A stretch of DNA of 14,685 bases from Omnitrophica WOR_2 bacterium GWA2_47_8 (lineage in GTDB: Bacteria; Omnitrophota; Gorgyraeia; Zapsychrales; GWA2-47-8). Made by a program: the position numbers and the translations under genes. Positions within the stretch are counted from its first letter, which is position 1. Every line of letters begins with the position of its first letter. The stretch covers positions 1 through 14,685 of the forward strand of contig MHFY01000139.1 of NCBI GenBank assembly GCA_001805375.1, given 5' to 3'. The notes beneath the pieces were generated by a model that saw only the letters and a list, made by a program, of their open reading frames with translations, did not search any database and was not told the DNA's origin. Below are positions 8,838 to 14,685 of this stretch, piece after piece.

Positions 8838-9380
8838 TTAGTTTCCTCCCTTTTTTTCGCTCAACTGTTTTAAAATGGATAACAGATCTTGTGATTTTGC
8901 GTTTAAGGCATACAGTAATTGTGTTACCGGCGCCTGGATAATGCTGAGCAACTGAGCCAACAAAACTTCGCGTGACGGCAGATCCGCCAATCTTTTAACA
9001 TCTTCGTTCTCAAGGATACGCTCCTTAAGCAGCCCGCCCTTTACCTTAAAACCCTCTATTCCCTTGATGGTCTTCAAAAGAGCCTTAGAAACTTCAACAC
9101 AGTCACTATTGGTCAAAATAAATGCTGTCTGGCCTTCGATCCTTTCCGTTAGCGCTGCCCCTGCCAAATCTTTAAGCGCGATGCGGGCAAAGGCGTTTTT
9201 GGTGACATAAACCTTGGCGCCTACCTTTTTGAGGTTCTTCCGAAGGTCGCTGATCTGATTGCTGGAAATTTTGCTGTAGGTCAGAAGAAAAACGCTGTCG
9301 CTGTTCTTAACGCCTTCCTTTATATAGGAAACCATCCGGGAACGATATGATTTGCCAACGCTTGCTGTTGCGGTTGTCAT
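8838..9380 (-). CDS. rplJ: 50S ribosomal protein L10
   Basis: This encodes 180 residues, slightly longer than the E. coli protein (165). L10 anchors L12 dimers to 23S rRNA at the base of the stalk. The N-terminal rRNA-binding domain includes SDLRKNLKKVGAKVYVTKNAFARIAL, then EGQTAFILTN. The C-terminal part (about 130-180), with LLAQLLSIIQAPVTQLLYAL followed by LLSILKQLSEKK, forms the helix that binds L12 dimers. Its ATG overlaps the rplA stop as ATGA, so there is no untranslated rplJ leader. In E. coli the L10-L12 complex binds that leader to repress the operon; any equivalent site here would have to lie inside rplA. Confidence 0.97.
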   Translation of the reverse strand: MTTATASVGKSYRSRMVSYIKEGVKNSDSVFLLTYSKISSNQISDLRKNLKKVGAKVYVTKNAFARIALKDLAGAALTERIEGQTAFILTNSDCVEVSKALLKTIKGIEGFKVKGGLLKERILENEDVKRLADLPSREVLLAQLLSIIQAPVTQLLYALNAKSQDLLSILKQLSEKKGGN

Positions 9381-10063
9381 ACGCTGATCCTTAAGCTGGG
9401 TCCCATTGTTGAAGAAACGAAAACACTTTTGATATATTCTGTTTTAACGGAGCCTGGTCTGGCCTGGACAACGCTGTCGATGATCTGCTTGGCATTATTG
9501 ACGAGCTGATCTTTAGTGAAGGATTTTTTACCGATACCGACATGTATACCGCTTTGTTTATCTGTCTTGTACTCGATCTTTCCGGCGCGAACGTCTTTCA
9601 CCGCTCGTTCGATATCCACGGTGACTGTTCCGGACTTAGGAGAAGGCATTAAACCGCGCGGCCCTAAAATCTTACCCAGCTTACTCAAATCACGCATCAT
9701 TTCCGGTGTCGCAATGACACAATCGAAATCCATAAAACCTTTAGATATTTTTTCAATCAAATCTTGTCCGCCGGCATGTTCTACCCCTAAACTCTGAGCG
9801 GATTGGACTTGTTCACCCTTGGCAATAACGAGGATCCTTACCTTTTTTCCAGTCCCGTGCGGCAGCACCACTGTCCCGCGCACACCCTGATCGGTCGCTT
9901 TTGGGTCAACGTTAAGATGAAAATGCAATTCTATCGTTTCATCAAATTTTGTTTTCGGAAAACTTGTAACAGCAGCCATCGCTTCGTCAAGCGGGTAGGT
10001 CTTTGCGGGATCTACTAACTTTGAAGCTTCTTTCATGCGTTTACTTGATTTGACTTTGATCAT
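9377..10063 (-). CDS. rplA: 50S ribosomal protein L1
   Basis: This encodes 228 residues, a normal bacterial L1 length. L1 forms the mobile stalk that helps release deacylated tRNA from the E site. The family signature GPRGLMPSPKSGTV is at 134-147. Other blocks are VRGTVVLPHGTGK (61-73), GKIEYKTDKQSGIHVGIGK (161-179) and the C-terminal SSTMGPSLRI. In many bacteria L1 also represses its own operon by binding an mRNA copy of its rRNA site near the rplK start. I could not identify such a structure here. The start is 12 bases after the rplK stop, with AAGGGAT as a Shine-Dalgarno about 7 bases from the ATG, overlapping the end of rplK. The stop overlaps the rplJ start. Confidence 0.98.
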   Translation of the reverse strand: MIKVKSSKRMKEASKLVDPAKTYPLDEAMAAVTSFPKTKFDETIELHFHLNVDPKATDQGVRGTVVLPHGTGKKVRILVIAKGEQVQSAQSLGVEHAGGQDLIEKISKGFMDFDCVIATPEMMRDLSKLGKILGPRGLMPSPKSGTVTVDIERAVKDVRAGKIEYKTDKQSGIHVGIGKKSFTKDQLVNNAKQIIDSVVQARPGSVKTEYIKSVFVSSTMGPSLRISV

Positions 10064-10075
10064 AACAATATCCCT

Positions 10076-10501
10076 TTATCCCTTTACTTCTATTCCCATG
10101 CTGCGGGCTGTGCCCTCAATGACTTTAATGGCCTTATTCATATCAGCCGTGTTCAAGTCTTCCATTTTTGTTTTTGCGATCTCTTCGACTTGCTTTCGTG
10201 TAATAACGCCGATCTTTTCTTTTCCCGCTGTCCCTGAGGCCTTGGCTAAATTGGCCGCCTTTTTTATCAAAACTGAACTGGGCGGCGATTTAATGATAAA
10301 ATCAAATGATTTGTCCTTGTAAACCGTGATGATGGCCGGCAAGATAAGCCCTTCTCGCCCCTTTGTTTTTTCGTTAAAGGATTTACAGAAGGCCATGATG
10401 TTGACGCCATGCTGGCCTAAGGCCGGACCGACCGGTGGCGCAGGATTGGCCTGGCCCGCCGGGACATAAAGTTTGATCTGCGCTGAGATTTCTTTTGCCA
10501 T
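10076..10501 (-). CDS. rplK: 50S ribosomal protein L11
   Basis: This encodes 141 residues, the standard length. L11 binds the GTPase-associated centre of 23S rRNA, is required for RelA activation in species with that system, and forms the thiostrepton site. The proline-rich signature NPAPPVGPALGQHGVNIMAFCK at 19-40 carries the prolines involved in thiopeptide sensitivity. The C-terminal rRNA-binding domain includes KSPPSSVLIKKAANLAK (71-87). The ATG lies 1 base after the nusG stop. A GGAGA Shine-Dalgarno sits about 9 bases upstream inside the last nusG codons, so nusG and rplK are very probably cotranslated. Confidence 0.98.
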   Translation of the reverse strand: MAKEISAQIKLYVPAGQANPAPPVGPALGQHGVNIMAFCKSFNEKTKGREGLILPAIITVYKDKSFDFIIKSPPSSVLIKKAANLAKASGTAGKEKIGVITRKQVEEIAKTKMEDLNTADMNKAIKVIEGTARSMGIEVKG

Positions 10502-10502
10502 C

Positions 10503-11033
10503 TTATAATTTCTCCACTTGCCAATATTCTAATTCGACCAACGTTGAACGCCCGAAAATCGAAACACTGACCTTTAACTTTCCCCGTTCCGGGTGCGTCT
10601 CCATGACGGTACCGTTAAAATTTGCAAAAGGACCCTGGGCGATCCTTACAGGTTCGCCAATTTCAAATACGATCTTCGGACTTGGCTTTGTTTCTGTGTC
10701 TTGGGTACGCTGAACGATGGTAGTTACTTCTTCGTCTGAAATAGGGGCAGGCCTACGACCGGGACCTATAAAACCGGTAACACCGGGGGTCGTCTTAACC
10801 AGATACCAACTTTCCTTATTCATCTCCATCTTGATCAAGATGTACCCGGGGAAAAATTTTCGCGCGCTTATTCTTTTTTTGCCTCCTCGGATCTCAGATA
10901 CCTGTTCTGTCGGCACGACAATTTCGGACACAAAGCTCTTTAAGTTCGTTGTGGCCATCTTGCTCTCTAAACCTGCCTTAGCCTTTTCCTCAGCGCCTGT
11001 CTGAGTATGTATAACATACCAATTCATTGCCAT
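10503..11033 (-). CDS. nusG: Transcription elongation/antitermination factor NusG
   Basis: This encodes up to 176 residues. NusG binds the clamp of RNA polymerase through its NGN domain (about 4-115, with NWYVIHTQTGAEEKA, then RKFFPGYILIKM and TTPGVTGFIG). Its C-terminal KOW domain (about 124-176, with GEPVRIAQGPFANFNG) contacts S10 or Rho and so couples transcription to translation or termination. The first ATG (11033-11031) follows the secE stop by 3 bases. A second ATG (11027-11025) gives MNWYVIHT, as in many family members, and has an AGG at better spacing. Either start is possible, and I list the longer one because reinitiation from secE could use it. It sits in the usual secE-nusG-rplK order. 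Confidence 0.97.
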   Translation of the reverse strand: MAMNWYVIHTQTGAEEKAKAGLESKMATTNLKSFVSEIVVPTEQVSEIRGGKKRISARKFFPGYILIKMEMNKESWYLVKTTPGVTGFIGPGRRPAPISDEEVTTIVQRTQDTETKPSPKIVFEIGEPVRIAQGPFANFNGTVMETHPERGKLKVSVSIFGRSTLVELEYWQVEKL

Positions 11034-11036
11034 AGC

Positions 11037-11222
11037 CTATAAAATGATCAACCGTAAAATTTTTGAAAGAGCGAAATCTGCTACGCCGATGAAAACTGCT
11101 AAGAGCAGAGAACTCACAATGACCACCCATGTGGAATCAATGAGCTCGCTTCTCGATGTCCAAGAAACCTTTTTAAGTTCTACAGCAACTTCTGCGATGA
11201 ATTTCTTTATTTTATCGATCAT
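11037..11222 (-). CDS. secE: Preprotein translocase subunit SecE
   Basis: From the ATG at 11222-11220 this encodes 61 residues: an amphipathic N-terminal helix (IDKIKKFIAEVAVELKKVSW), the conserved TSRSELIDSTWVVI segment, and one membrane span (about residues 30-52). SecE is the essential clamp subunit of the SecYEG channel in the inner membrane. The short single-span form is usual outside the enterobacteria. An in-frame GTG at 11234 directly abuts the tRNA-Trp gene and would add four residues. I prefer the ATG because GGTGA lies 8 bases upstream as a Shine-Dalgarno and the GTG is part of that element. The element shares its first G with the tRNA discriminator base. nusG starts 3 bases after the stop. 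Confidence 0.93.
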   Translation of the reverse strand: MIDKIKKFIAEVAVELKKVSWTSRSELIDSTWVVIVSSLLLAVFIGVADFALSKILRLIIL

Positions 11223-11234
11223 GTTTACTTTCAC

Positions 11235-11308
11235 CAGGCCTGGTAGGATTTGAACCTACAACGCACGGTTTTGGAGACCGTCGCTCTACCAATTGGAGCT
11301 ACAGGCCT
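11235..11308 (-). tRNA. trnW: tRNA-Trp (CCA anticodon)
   Basis: The minus strand folds into a full 74-nt cloverleaf. The acceptor is AGGCCTG pairing with CAGGCCT, and the discriminator is G. The D arm is GCTC/GAGC, the anticodon stem ACGGT/ACCGT with loop CTCCAAA (anticodon CCA), and the T arm GTAGG-TTCAAAT-CCTAC. The 3' CCA is not encoded. The gene lies 6 bases after the rpmG stop and just before secE, a linkage common in bacteria. Its release from the polycistronic transcript would cut the mRNA between rpmG and secE. Confidence 0.97.
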
Positions 11309-11314
11309 AAAAGA

Positions 11315-11467
11315 TTATTTTTTCTGTTCCTTATGCGCGGTGTGTTTACGGCAAGCGGGACAATACTTTTTTAGTTCGATGCGTTCTGGCTTCTTTTTTT
11401 TGTCTTTTGTACTGCTGTAGTTTATCCGTCGACAATCAGTACATTCGAATTGAATATTTTCTCGCAT
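11315..11467 (-). CDS. rpmG: 50S ribosomal protein L33
   Basis: A 50-residue protein starting MRENIQFECTDC. The middle carries the basic stretch KDKKKKPERIELKKY and the end reads CPACRKHTAHKEQKK. This is clearly L33, a small 50S subunit protein near the E site. Cys9, Cys12, Cys36 and Cys39 form the two CxxC pairs of the zinc-binding (C+) type. The length is normal. It lies between tRNA-Thr (23 bases upstream) and tRNA-Trp (6 bases downstream). Only a weak Shine-Dalgarno-like AGAAG is seen before the ATG. The order rpmG, tRNA-Trp, secE, nusG is common in bacteria. Confidence 0.96.
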   Translation of the reverse strand: MRENIQFECTDCRRINYSSTKDKKKKPERIELKKYCPACRKHTAHKEQKK

Positions 11468-11490
11468 ATATTACTTCTATCGTTCTTCAA

Positions 11491-11563
<73 letters not shown>

Positions 11564-11577
11564 AAAATCATTTCTTT

Positions 11578-11613
11578 GTCTTTATATAGTGTTTAGATAG
11601 TCTTTATATATAG
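11578..11613 (-). repeat. Direct repeat in the leader before tRNA-Thr
   Basis: On the minus strand CTATATATAAAGAC (11613-11600) and CTATATAAAGAC (11589-11578) form a near-perfect direct repeat, differing by one TA step. They start 24 bases apart, about two helical turns, within the first bases of the predicted transcript. The repeat could be an operator, a duplication, or chance in AT-rich DNA. Confidence 0.5.
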
Positions 11614-11620
11614 AGCGTGA

Positions 11621-11649
11621 AGTATACCCAACAAACATATTTTTGTCAA
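11621..11649 (-). promoter_or_regulatory. Strong sigma70-type promoter of the tRNA-Thr to rpsG run
   Basis: On the minus strand TTGACA (11649-11644, exact consensus) and TATACT (11626-11621, one mismatch to TATAAT) are separated by 17 bases, the optimal spacing. The 50 bases upstream of the -35 are very AT-rich and could act as an UP element. The six bases after the -10 are TCACGC, more GC-rich than the surroundings, a trait linked in E. coli to stringent control of stable-RNA promoters. Transcription would start near 11614, about 50 bases before tRNA-Thr. The start site is inferred from spacing. Confidence 0.85.
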
Positions 11650-11660
11650 GCATTTTATTA

Positions 11661-11689
11661 AATTTATTCTGAAATATAATTTATTCAGA
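11661..11689. repeat. Short direct and inverted repeats upstream of the -35
   Basis: In the tyrS to promoter gap, GAATAAATT on the minus strand occurs at 11686-11678 and 11669-11661, 17 bases apart. The same stretch holds the inverted pair TCTGAA (11689-11684) and TTCAGA (11673-11668) with a 10-base spacer. They lie 12 to 40 bases upstream of the -35 hexamer, where an UP element or activator site would be. The low complexity of the DNA makes function uncertain. Confidence 0.35.
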
Positions 11690-11731
11690 TTATTAGAGTT
11701 GCGACTCGGATGAACTGCATTCCCCAGGGCA

Positions 11732-12907
11732 CTATTTCGCCTCTTTGAGCTTTAAAAATCGGCGTTTCCCGACCCTCAAAACACCGGATTTTAAAGGCCA
11801 CTGCTCCTGCGCGATCCTCTCCCCTTCGAAACTGATCGCTCCCTGTTCGATCAACCGGCGGACCTCATTCTTTGACGCGGCTAATTTGGTCTTCACCAGG
11901 ACATCCGTCAGGCTTTCCTTGGCCTGGGAAGCGAATTTATACTCTAAAATGTCTGCCGGGGTTTCCCGCTTGCTGAAGGTCTGCTCAAAATCTTCAGCTG
12001 CATTTTGGGCCTGCTTGGCATCATAAAATTGCGCTACGATCTCTCGGGCCAATTTTAACTTGGCTTCCTTAGGATGCATCGCCTTAACCTCATTTAAATC
12101 CGCATCCGTCAATAATTCATAATAGCGCAACATTAATTGATCATTCACCGACATGATCTTGCCAAAGATATCCTTTGCCGGTTCATTGATGCCGATATAA
12201 TTGCCCAAGGACTTGCTCATCTTCTGAACACCGTCCGTTCCCTCGAGTAACGGTGTCATAATAACGACCTGGGGCCTTTGCTTGTAAAGCTCCTGAAGGT
12301 GACGCCCCATCAGCAAATTAAATTTCTGATCTGAACCGCCCAACTCAATATCCGCTTTTAGAAAGACCGAGTCATAACCCTGCAGTAAAGGGTAGAGAAA
12401 TTCCAAAATGCTTATTTCTCTCGCCTCCTCATAACGCTTTTTAAAATCCGACCGGGCCAACATCTGCGCCACCGTCGAGCGGGCACTCAACCCGAGAATA
12501 TCTTTCGAACTTAATTTATTGAGCCACTGACTGTTAAAAACGACTTTGGTTTTCTTAGGATCCAGGATCTTAAAAACTTGCTTGCGGTAGGTTTCGGCAT
12601 TCTGGGCAACGGTTTTGGCATCCATCTTGGGGCGAATCAGGTCCCGTCCCGTTGGGTCGCCTATCTGAGCGGTAAAATCACCGATCAAAAAATAAACATC
12701 GTGGCCGAGTTCCTGAAATTGCCGTAATTTTCTTAAAAGAACAACGTGACCTAAATGAATATCGGGGGCTGTTGGATCAAACCCCGCTTTAACACGTAGG
12801 GGGCGTTTTCCCTTTTTGCTCTCGAGCAATTTTTCCTGAAGAGACTCTTTACTGATGATCTCTGCGGTTCCACGGCCTATCTTTTCAAGAATTTTCGCGA
12901 GCTCCAT
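11732..12907 (-). CDS. tyrS: Tyrosine--tRNA ligase
   Basis: This encodes 391 residues, a class I aminoacyl-tRNA synthetase that charges tRNA-Tyr in the cytoplasm. The first ATP-binding signature is HLGH at 51-54, followed by IGDFTAQIGDPTGRD (75-89). The second is KMSKS at 229-233. YPLLQGYDS (172-180) and GGSDQKFN (190-197) line the tyrosine and adenylate pocket. A C-terminal S4 RNA-binding domain (about 335-391, with NEVRRLIEQGAISFEGERI) binds the tRNA variable arm. The KMSKS and IGDFT motifs place it in the TyrZ-like group rather than the E. coli TyrS group, which has KFGKT. GGGGG lies 11 bases before the ATG as a rather distant Shine-Dalgarno. rpsA is 86 bases upstream. No T-box structure is present, the gap being too short. 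No convincing terminator follows the TAG stop. Confidence 0.97.
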   Translation of the reverse strand: MELAKILEKIGRGTAEIISKESLQEKLLESKKGKRPLRVKAGFDPTAPDIHLGHVVLLRKLRQFQELGHDVYFLIGDFTAQIGDPTGRDLIRPKMDAKTVAQNAETYRKQVFKILDPKKTKVVFNSQWLNKLSSKDILGLSARSTVAQMLARSDFKKRYEEAREISILEFLYPLLQGYDSVFLKADIELGGSDQKFNLLMGRHLQELYKQRPQVVIMTPLLEGTDGVQKMSKSLGNYIGINEPAKDIFGKIMSVNDQLMLRYYELLTDADLNEVKAMHPKEAKLKLAREIVAQFYDAKQAQNAAEDFEQTFSKRETPADILEYKFASQAKESLTDVLVKTKLAASKNEVRRLIEQGAISFEGERIAQEQWPLKSGVLRVGKRRFLKLKEAK

Positions 12908-12912
12908 ATAAC

Positions 12913-12947
12913 AAAAAACCCCCTTCTGCTTAGAACCTTTAAGCAGA
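12913..12947 (-). promoter_or_regulatory. Hairpin in the rpsA-tyrS gap, next to the tyrS ribosome binding site
   Basis: On the minus strand TCTGCTTA (12947-12940) and TAAGCAGA (12932-12925) form a perfect 8-bp stem around a 7-base loop. AGGGGG follows, then six T (12918-12913). The T run suggests a Rho-independent terminator for rpsA, but the six purines between stem and T run are unlike a standard terminator. The same purines are the only Shine-Dalgarno of tyrS. The element may therefore be a leaky terminator, an RNA-processing site or a translational control hairpin. Confidence 0.5.
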
Positions 12948-12993
12948 GATATTTAAATTTTTTGCTTTAAACTCAGATGGAAGATTTTTACTT

Positions 12994-14544
12994 TTAAGGA
13001 AGCCTGGTGCTGACGCCAATTTTCATTTGTTCGACGTCGATCTTGATCACTTTGACTTTCAATTTTTCGCCAGGCTTAAGGGCTGCGGCCTGCTCTTTGT
13101 CGATCTCTGAAGAGTAAACAAGCGCTTCGACCTCATTATCTAACTTGACAAAAACGCCAAAATTAGAGTTTAAGACGACTTCTGAGTCAACAACGCTGCC
13201 GACCGGAAATTTTTTGGCGATTTCCGGCCAGGGATTGGCTGTGACTTGCTTCAAGCCTAAAGTAATTTTTCTATTATCCGCATCAATGGCGAGGACCATG
13301 ACTTCAACTTCCTGGCCCTTCTTTAAGATTTCCTGCGGATGATTGATCTTTCGTGTCCAGGACATGTCAGAGACATGGATCATCCCTTCCAAACCTGATT
13401 CCAACTCAACAAAAGCGCCGTAATCGGTAAAGCCTCGCACGGCACCTTTGACTTTATTCCCAACGGGAAGGGTCTTGTCCAACTCCAGCCAAGGATTGAC
13501 CTCAAGCTGCTTCATACTAAGCGAGATCCTCTTGGAATCTTTATCCACATTGATGATCTGTACCTCTAATATATCGCCCACCGAAAACATCTCCTGTGGA
13601 TTGACCAGCTTTTTCTGCCAGGTAATTTCTGAGGAGTGAAGCAGGCCTTCAACGCCTTTATCGATCTCAATGAAAACACCATAAGGCATAATATTAACGA
13701 TCTTTCCTTTGACCTTGGTGCCGGTGGGATATTTGGCATAGATGGCTTCCCAAGGATTCGGGCTGATCTGTTTAAGCCCTAAAGAGACCTTTGCGTTTTC
13801 TTTATCAAAATCTAAGATCACAACTTCAATGGATTGTCCTAAGGAAACAACTTCGGAGGGGTGATTGATCCGAGCCCAGCTCATATCCGTGATATGCAGA
13901 AGGCCGTCCACTCCGCCCAAGTCGATAAAAACGCCGAAGTCTGTAACCGCCTTGACAACACCCTGTCGTCTTTGGCCTTTTTCCAGCTGGCCCCATAATT
14001 TTTCGCGCACTGTTTCTTTTTCTTTTTGGACAACATCACGGCGGGAAAGGATCATATTGCGGCGCTGTTTATTCAATTTAGCAATTTGGAAATTATAATC
14101 TTTGGACGTAATATCGTGAGGGGAAACACCTCGAAAAGCGGATAACGACATGGGCAAGAAGGCCTCAACACCGTTGACGTCGACCATAAAACCGCCCTTG
14201 ACTTGCTTGACCACGCGGCCGCTGACCACATCACCTTCATTGACATCTTCGCCGAACTTTTGCCAACCTTGCAATTTTTCAGCTTTGCCTTTGGACAACA
14301 CCACACGGCCGTCATCATCTTCCAGCTTCTCTATTAATACCTCGATCTCCTGACCGATCTTCATTCCTTCAGGAAAACGAAATTCTTCGATAGGAACAAA
14401 CCCTTCTGATTTAAAACCGATATCAATAACAACCTCCTTTTCACCGACGGCAACCACAAAACCTTTCACAATGTTGCCTTCAGCTAACTCCTTGAAGGTG
14501 TTATTATACATCTGGTCCATGACGCTTTGTTTAGTTTCTGGCAT
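12994..14544 (-). CDS. rpsA: 30S ribosomal protein S1
   Basis: From the ATG at 14544 this encodes 516 residues with six S1 (OB-fold) repeats. Numbered from that start they lie at about 20-85, 103-169, 189-258, 274-345, 361-432 and 447-514. Repeats 3 to 5 are the most regular, with the pattern G(V/A)F(I/V) ... G(L/M)(L/I)H ... (D/E)(M/I)(S/T)W. S1 binds mRNA and helps the 30S subunit unfold and capture messages. E. coli S1 has 557 residues and also six repeats, so this is a full-length bacterial form. An upstream in-frame ATG at 14568 would add eight residues but has no ribosome binding site. The ATG at 14544 has GAGAGG 9 bases upstream and gives MPETKQSVMD, so I chose it. A strong promoter and a hairpin leader precede it. 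Confidence 0.95.
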   Translation of the reverse strand: MPETKQSVMDQMYNNTFKELAEGNIVKGFVVAVGEKEVVIDIGFKSEGFVPIEEFRFPEGMKIGQEIEVLIEKLEDDDGRVVLSKGKAEKLQGWQKFGEDVNEGDVVSGRVVKQVKGGFMVDVNGVEAFLPMSLSAFRGVSPHDITSKDYNFQIAKLNKQRRNMILSRRDVVQKEKETVREKLWGQLEKGQRRQGVVKAVTDFGVFIDLGGVDGLLHITDMSWARINHPSEVVSLGQSIEVVILDFDKENAKVSLGLKQISPNPWEAIYAKYPTGTKVKGKIVNIMPYGVFIEIDKGVEGLLHSSEITWQKKLVNPQEMFSVGDILEVQIINVDKDSKRISLSMKQLEVNPWLELDKTLPVGNKVKGAVRGFTDYGAFVELESGLEGMIHVSDMSWTRKINHPQEILKKGQEVEVMVLAIDADNRKITLGLKQVTANPWPEIAKKFPVGSVVDSEVVLNSNFGVFVKLDNEVEALVYSSEIDKEQAAALKPGEKLKVKVIKIDVEQMKIGVSTRLP

Positions 14545-14574
14545 TCTTTTTAGCCTCTCTTCTTTCATAGGATT

Positions 14575-14607
14575 GGATTTTAGAAAATGTAGATTTTTTC
14601 TAAATCC
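14575..14607 (-). promoter_or_regulatory. Long hairpin in the rpsA mRNA leader
   Basis: On the minus strand GGATTTAGAAAA (14607-14596) pairs with TTTTCTAAAATCC (14587-14575) over 12 base pairs with one bulged A, around an 8-base loop. It sits between the predicted transcription start (about 14612) and the GAGAGG ribosome binding site of rpsA, ending about 22 bases before that site. No T run follows, so it is not a terminator. E. coli S1 represses its own mRNA by binding a structured leader; a comparable role here is inferred from position only. Confidence 0.6.
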
Positions 14608-14618
14608 GGAAGTAAATG

Positions 14619-14646
14619 ATTATCCCAAAATAAATATTTTTGTCAA
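14619..14646 (-). promoter_or_regulatory. Sigma70-type promoter of rpsA
   Basis: On the minus strand TTGACA (14646-14641, exact consensus) and GATAAT (14624-14619, five of six) are separated by 16 bases. An A-rich tract lies just upstream of the -35. The predicted start near 14612 leaves an rpsA leader of about 68 bases. From the -35 through the spacer the sequence is nearly identical to the promoter at 11621-11649. Nothing recognisable lies between it and the window end at 14685. Confidence 0.75.
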
Positions 14647-14685
14647 GATTTTTTTATGAGAGCAAATTATTTTAAAATCAATGAG

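Noticed and set aside
8424..8873. 149-codon plus-strand open frame opposite rplL
   Set aside because: It is the complement of the Ala/Lys-rich L12 gene; its Ser/Ala-rich product reflects codon composition. rplL is unambiguous on the other strand.
11604..11616. GCTCTATATA near the predicted transcription start, resembling boxA
   Set aside because: Only the GCTCT part matches, and it overlaps the expected start site rather than lying downstream in the RNA.
11695..11708. GAGT/ACTC mini-hairpin after tyrS as a terminator
   Set aside because: The stem is only 4 bp and there is no T run.
11696..11731. Possible in-frame extension of tyrS beyond its TAG (12 more sense codons to a TAA)
   Set aside because: The S4 domain is already complete at the TAG, and nothing in the extension resembles a family C-terminus or a recoding signal.
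14545..14568. Longer rpsA start at 14568
   Set aside because: There is no ribosome binding site before it, whereas the ATG at 14544 has a well-spaced GAGAGG.

Overview
The window is a contiguous block of bacterial core translation and transcription genes, all on the minus strand, so the biological reading order runs from position 14685 down to 1. I find no mobile element, CRISPR array, phage gene or accessory system and no credible plus-strand gene. The gene content is conserved. The unusual points are gene junctions, leaders and promoters. No new biological system is evident.

Layout in transcription order: (1) a promoter (14619-14646) and a leader with a long hairpin, followed by rpsA, a six-S1-domain ribosomal protein S1 (12994-14544). 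(2) An 86-base gap with an 8-bp hairpin just before the ribosome binding site of tyrS (11732-12907), a KMSKS-type tyrosyl-tRNA synthetase. (3) A 168-base intergenic region with a near-consensus promoter (11621-11649). (4) A long, tightly packed run: tRNA-Thr(GGT), rpmG (L33), tRNA-Trp(CCA), secE, nusG, rplK, rplA, rplJ, rplL, rpoB, rpoC, rpsL and rpsG. rpsG is cut by the window edge. The rpmG gene and both tRNAs were found by reading the DNA directly.

The long run joins what in E. coli are separate secE-nusG, L11/L10-rpoBC and str transcription units. Most junctions are a few bases or overlaps: ATGA at rplA/rplJ and rpsL/rpsG, 1 base at nusG/rplK and rplJ/rplL, 5 bases at rpoB/rpoC. The rpoC/rpsL overlap is 59 bp. 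The only larger gap inside the run is 53 bases before rpoB. This arrangement would co-express RNA polymerase beta and beta', NusG, SecE and ribosomal proteins from one upstream promoter, with two tRNAs excised from the same transcript.

Organism: a bacterium of moderate GC content (not counted). RpoC carries a long insert inside the trigger loop (SI3/beta'i6-like), and RpoB carries a coiled-coil insert at the beta-i9 position, as in many Gram-negative lineages but not Firmicutes. SecE is the short single-membrane-span type. This would fit an uncultured lineage near the PVC/Omnitrophota assemblage, but that placement is an inference without alignment or phylogeny.
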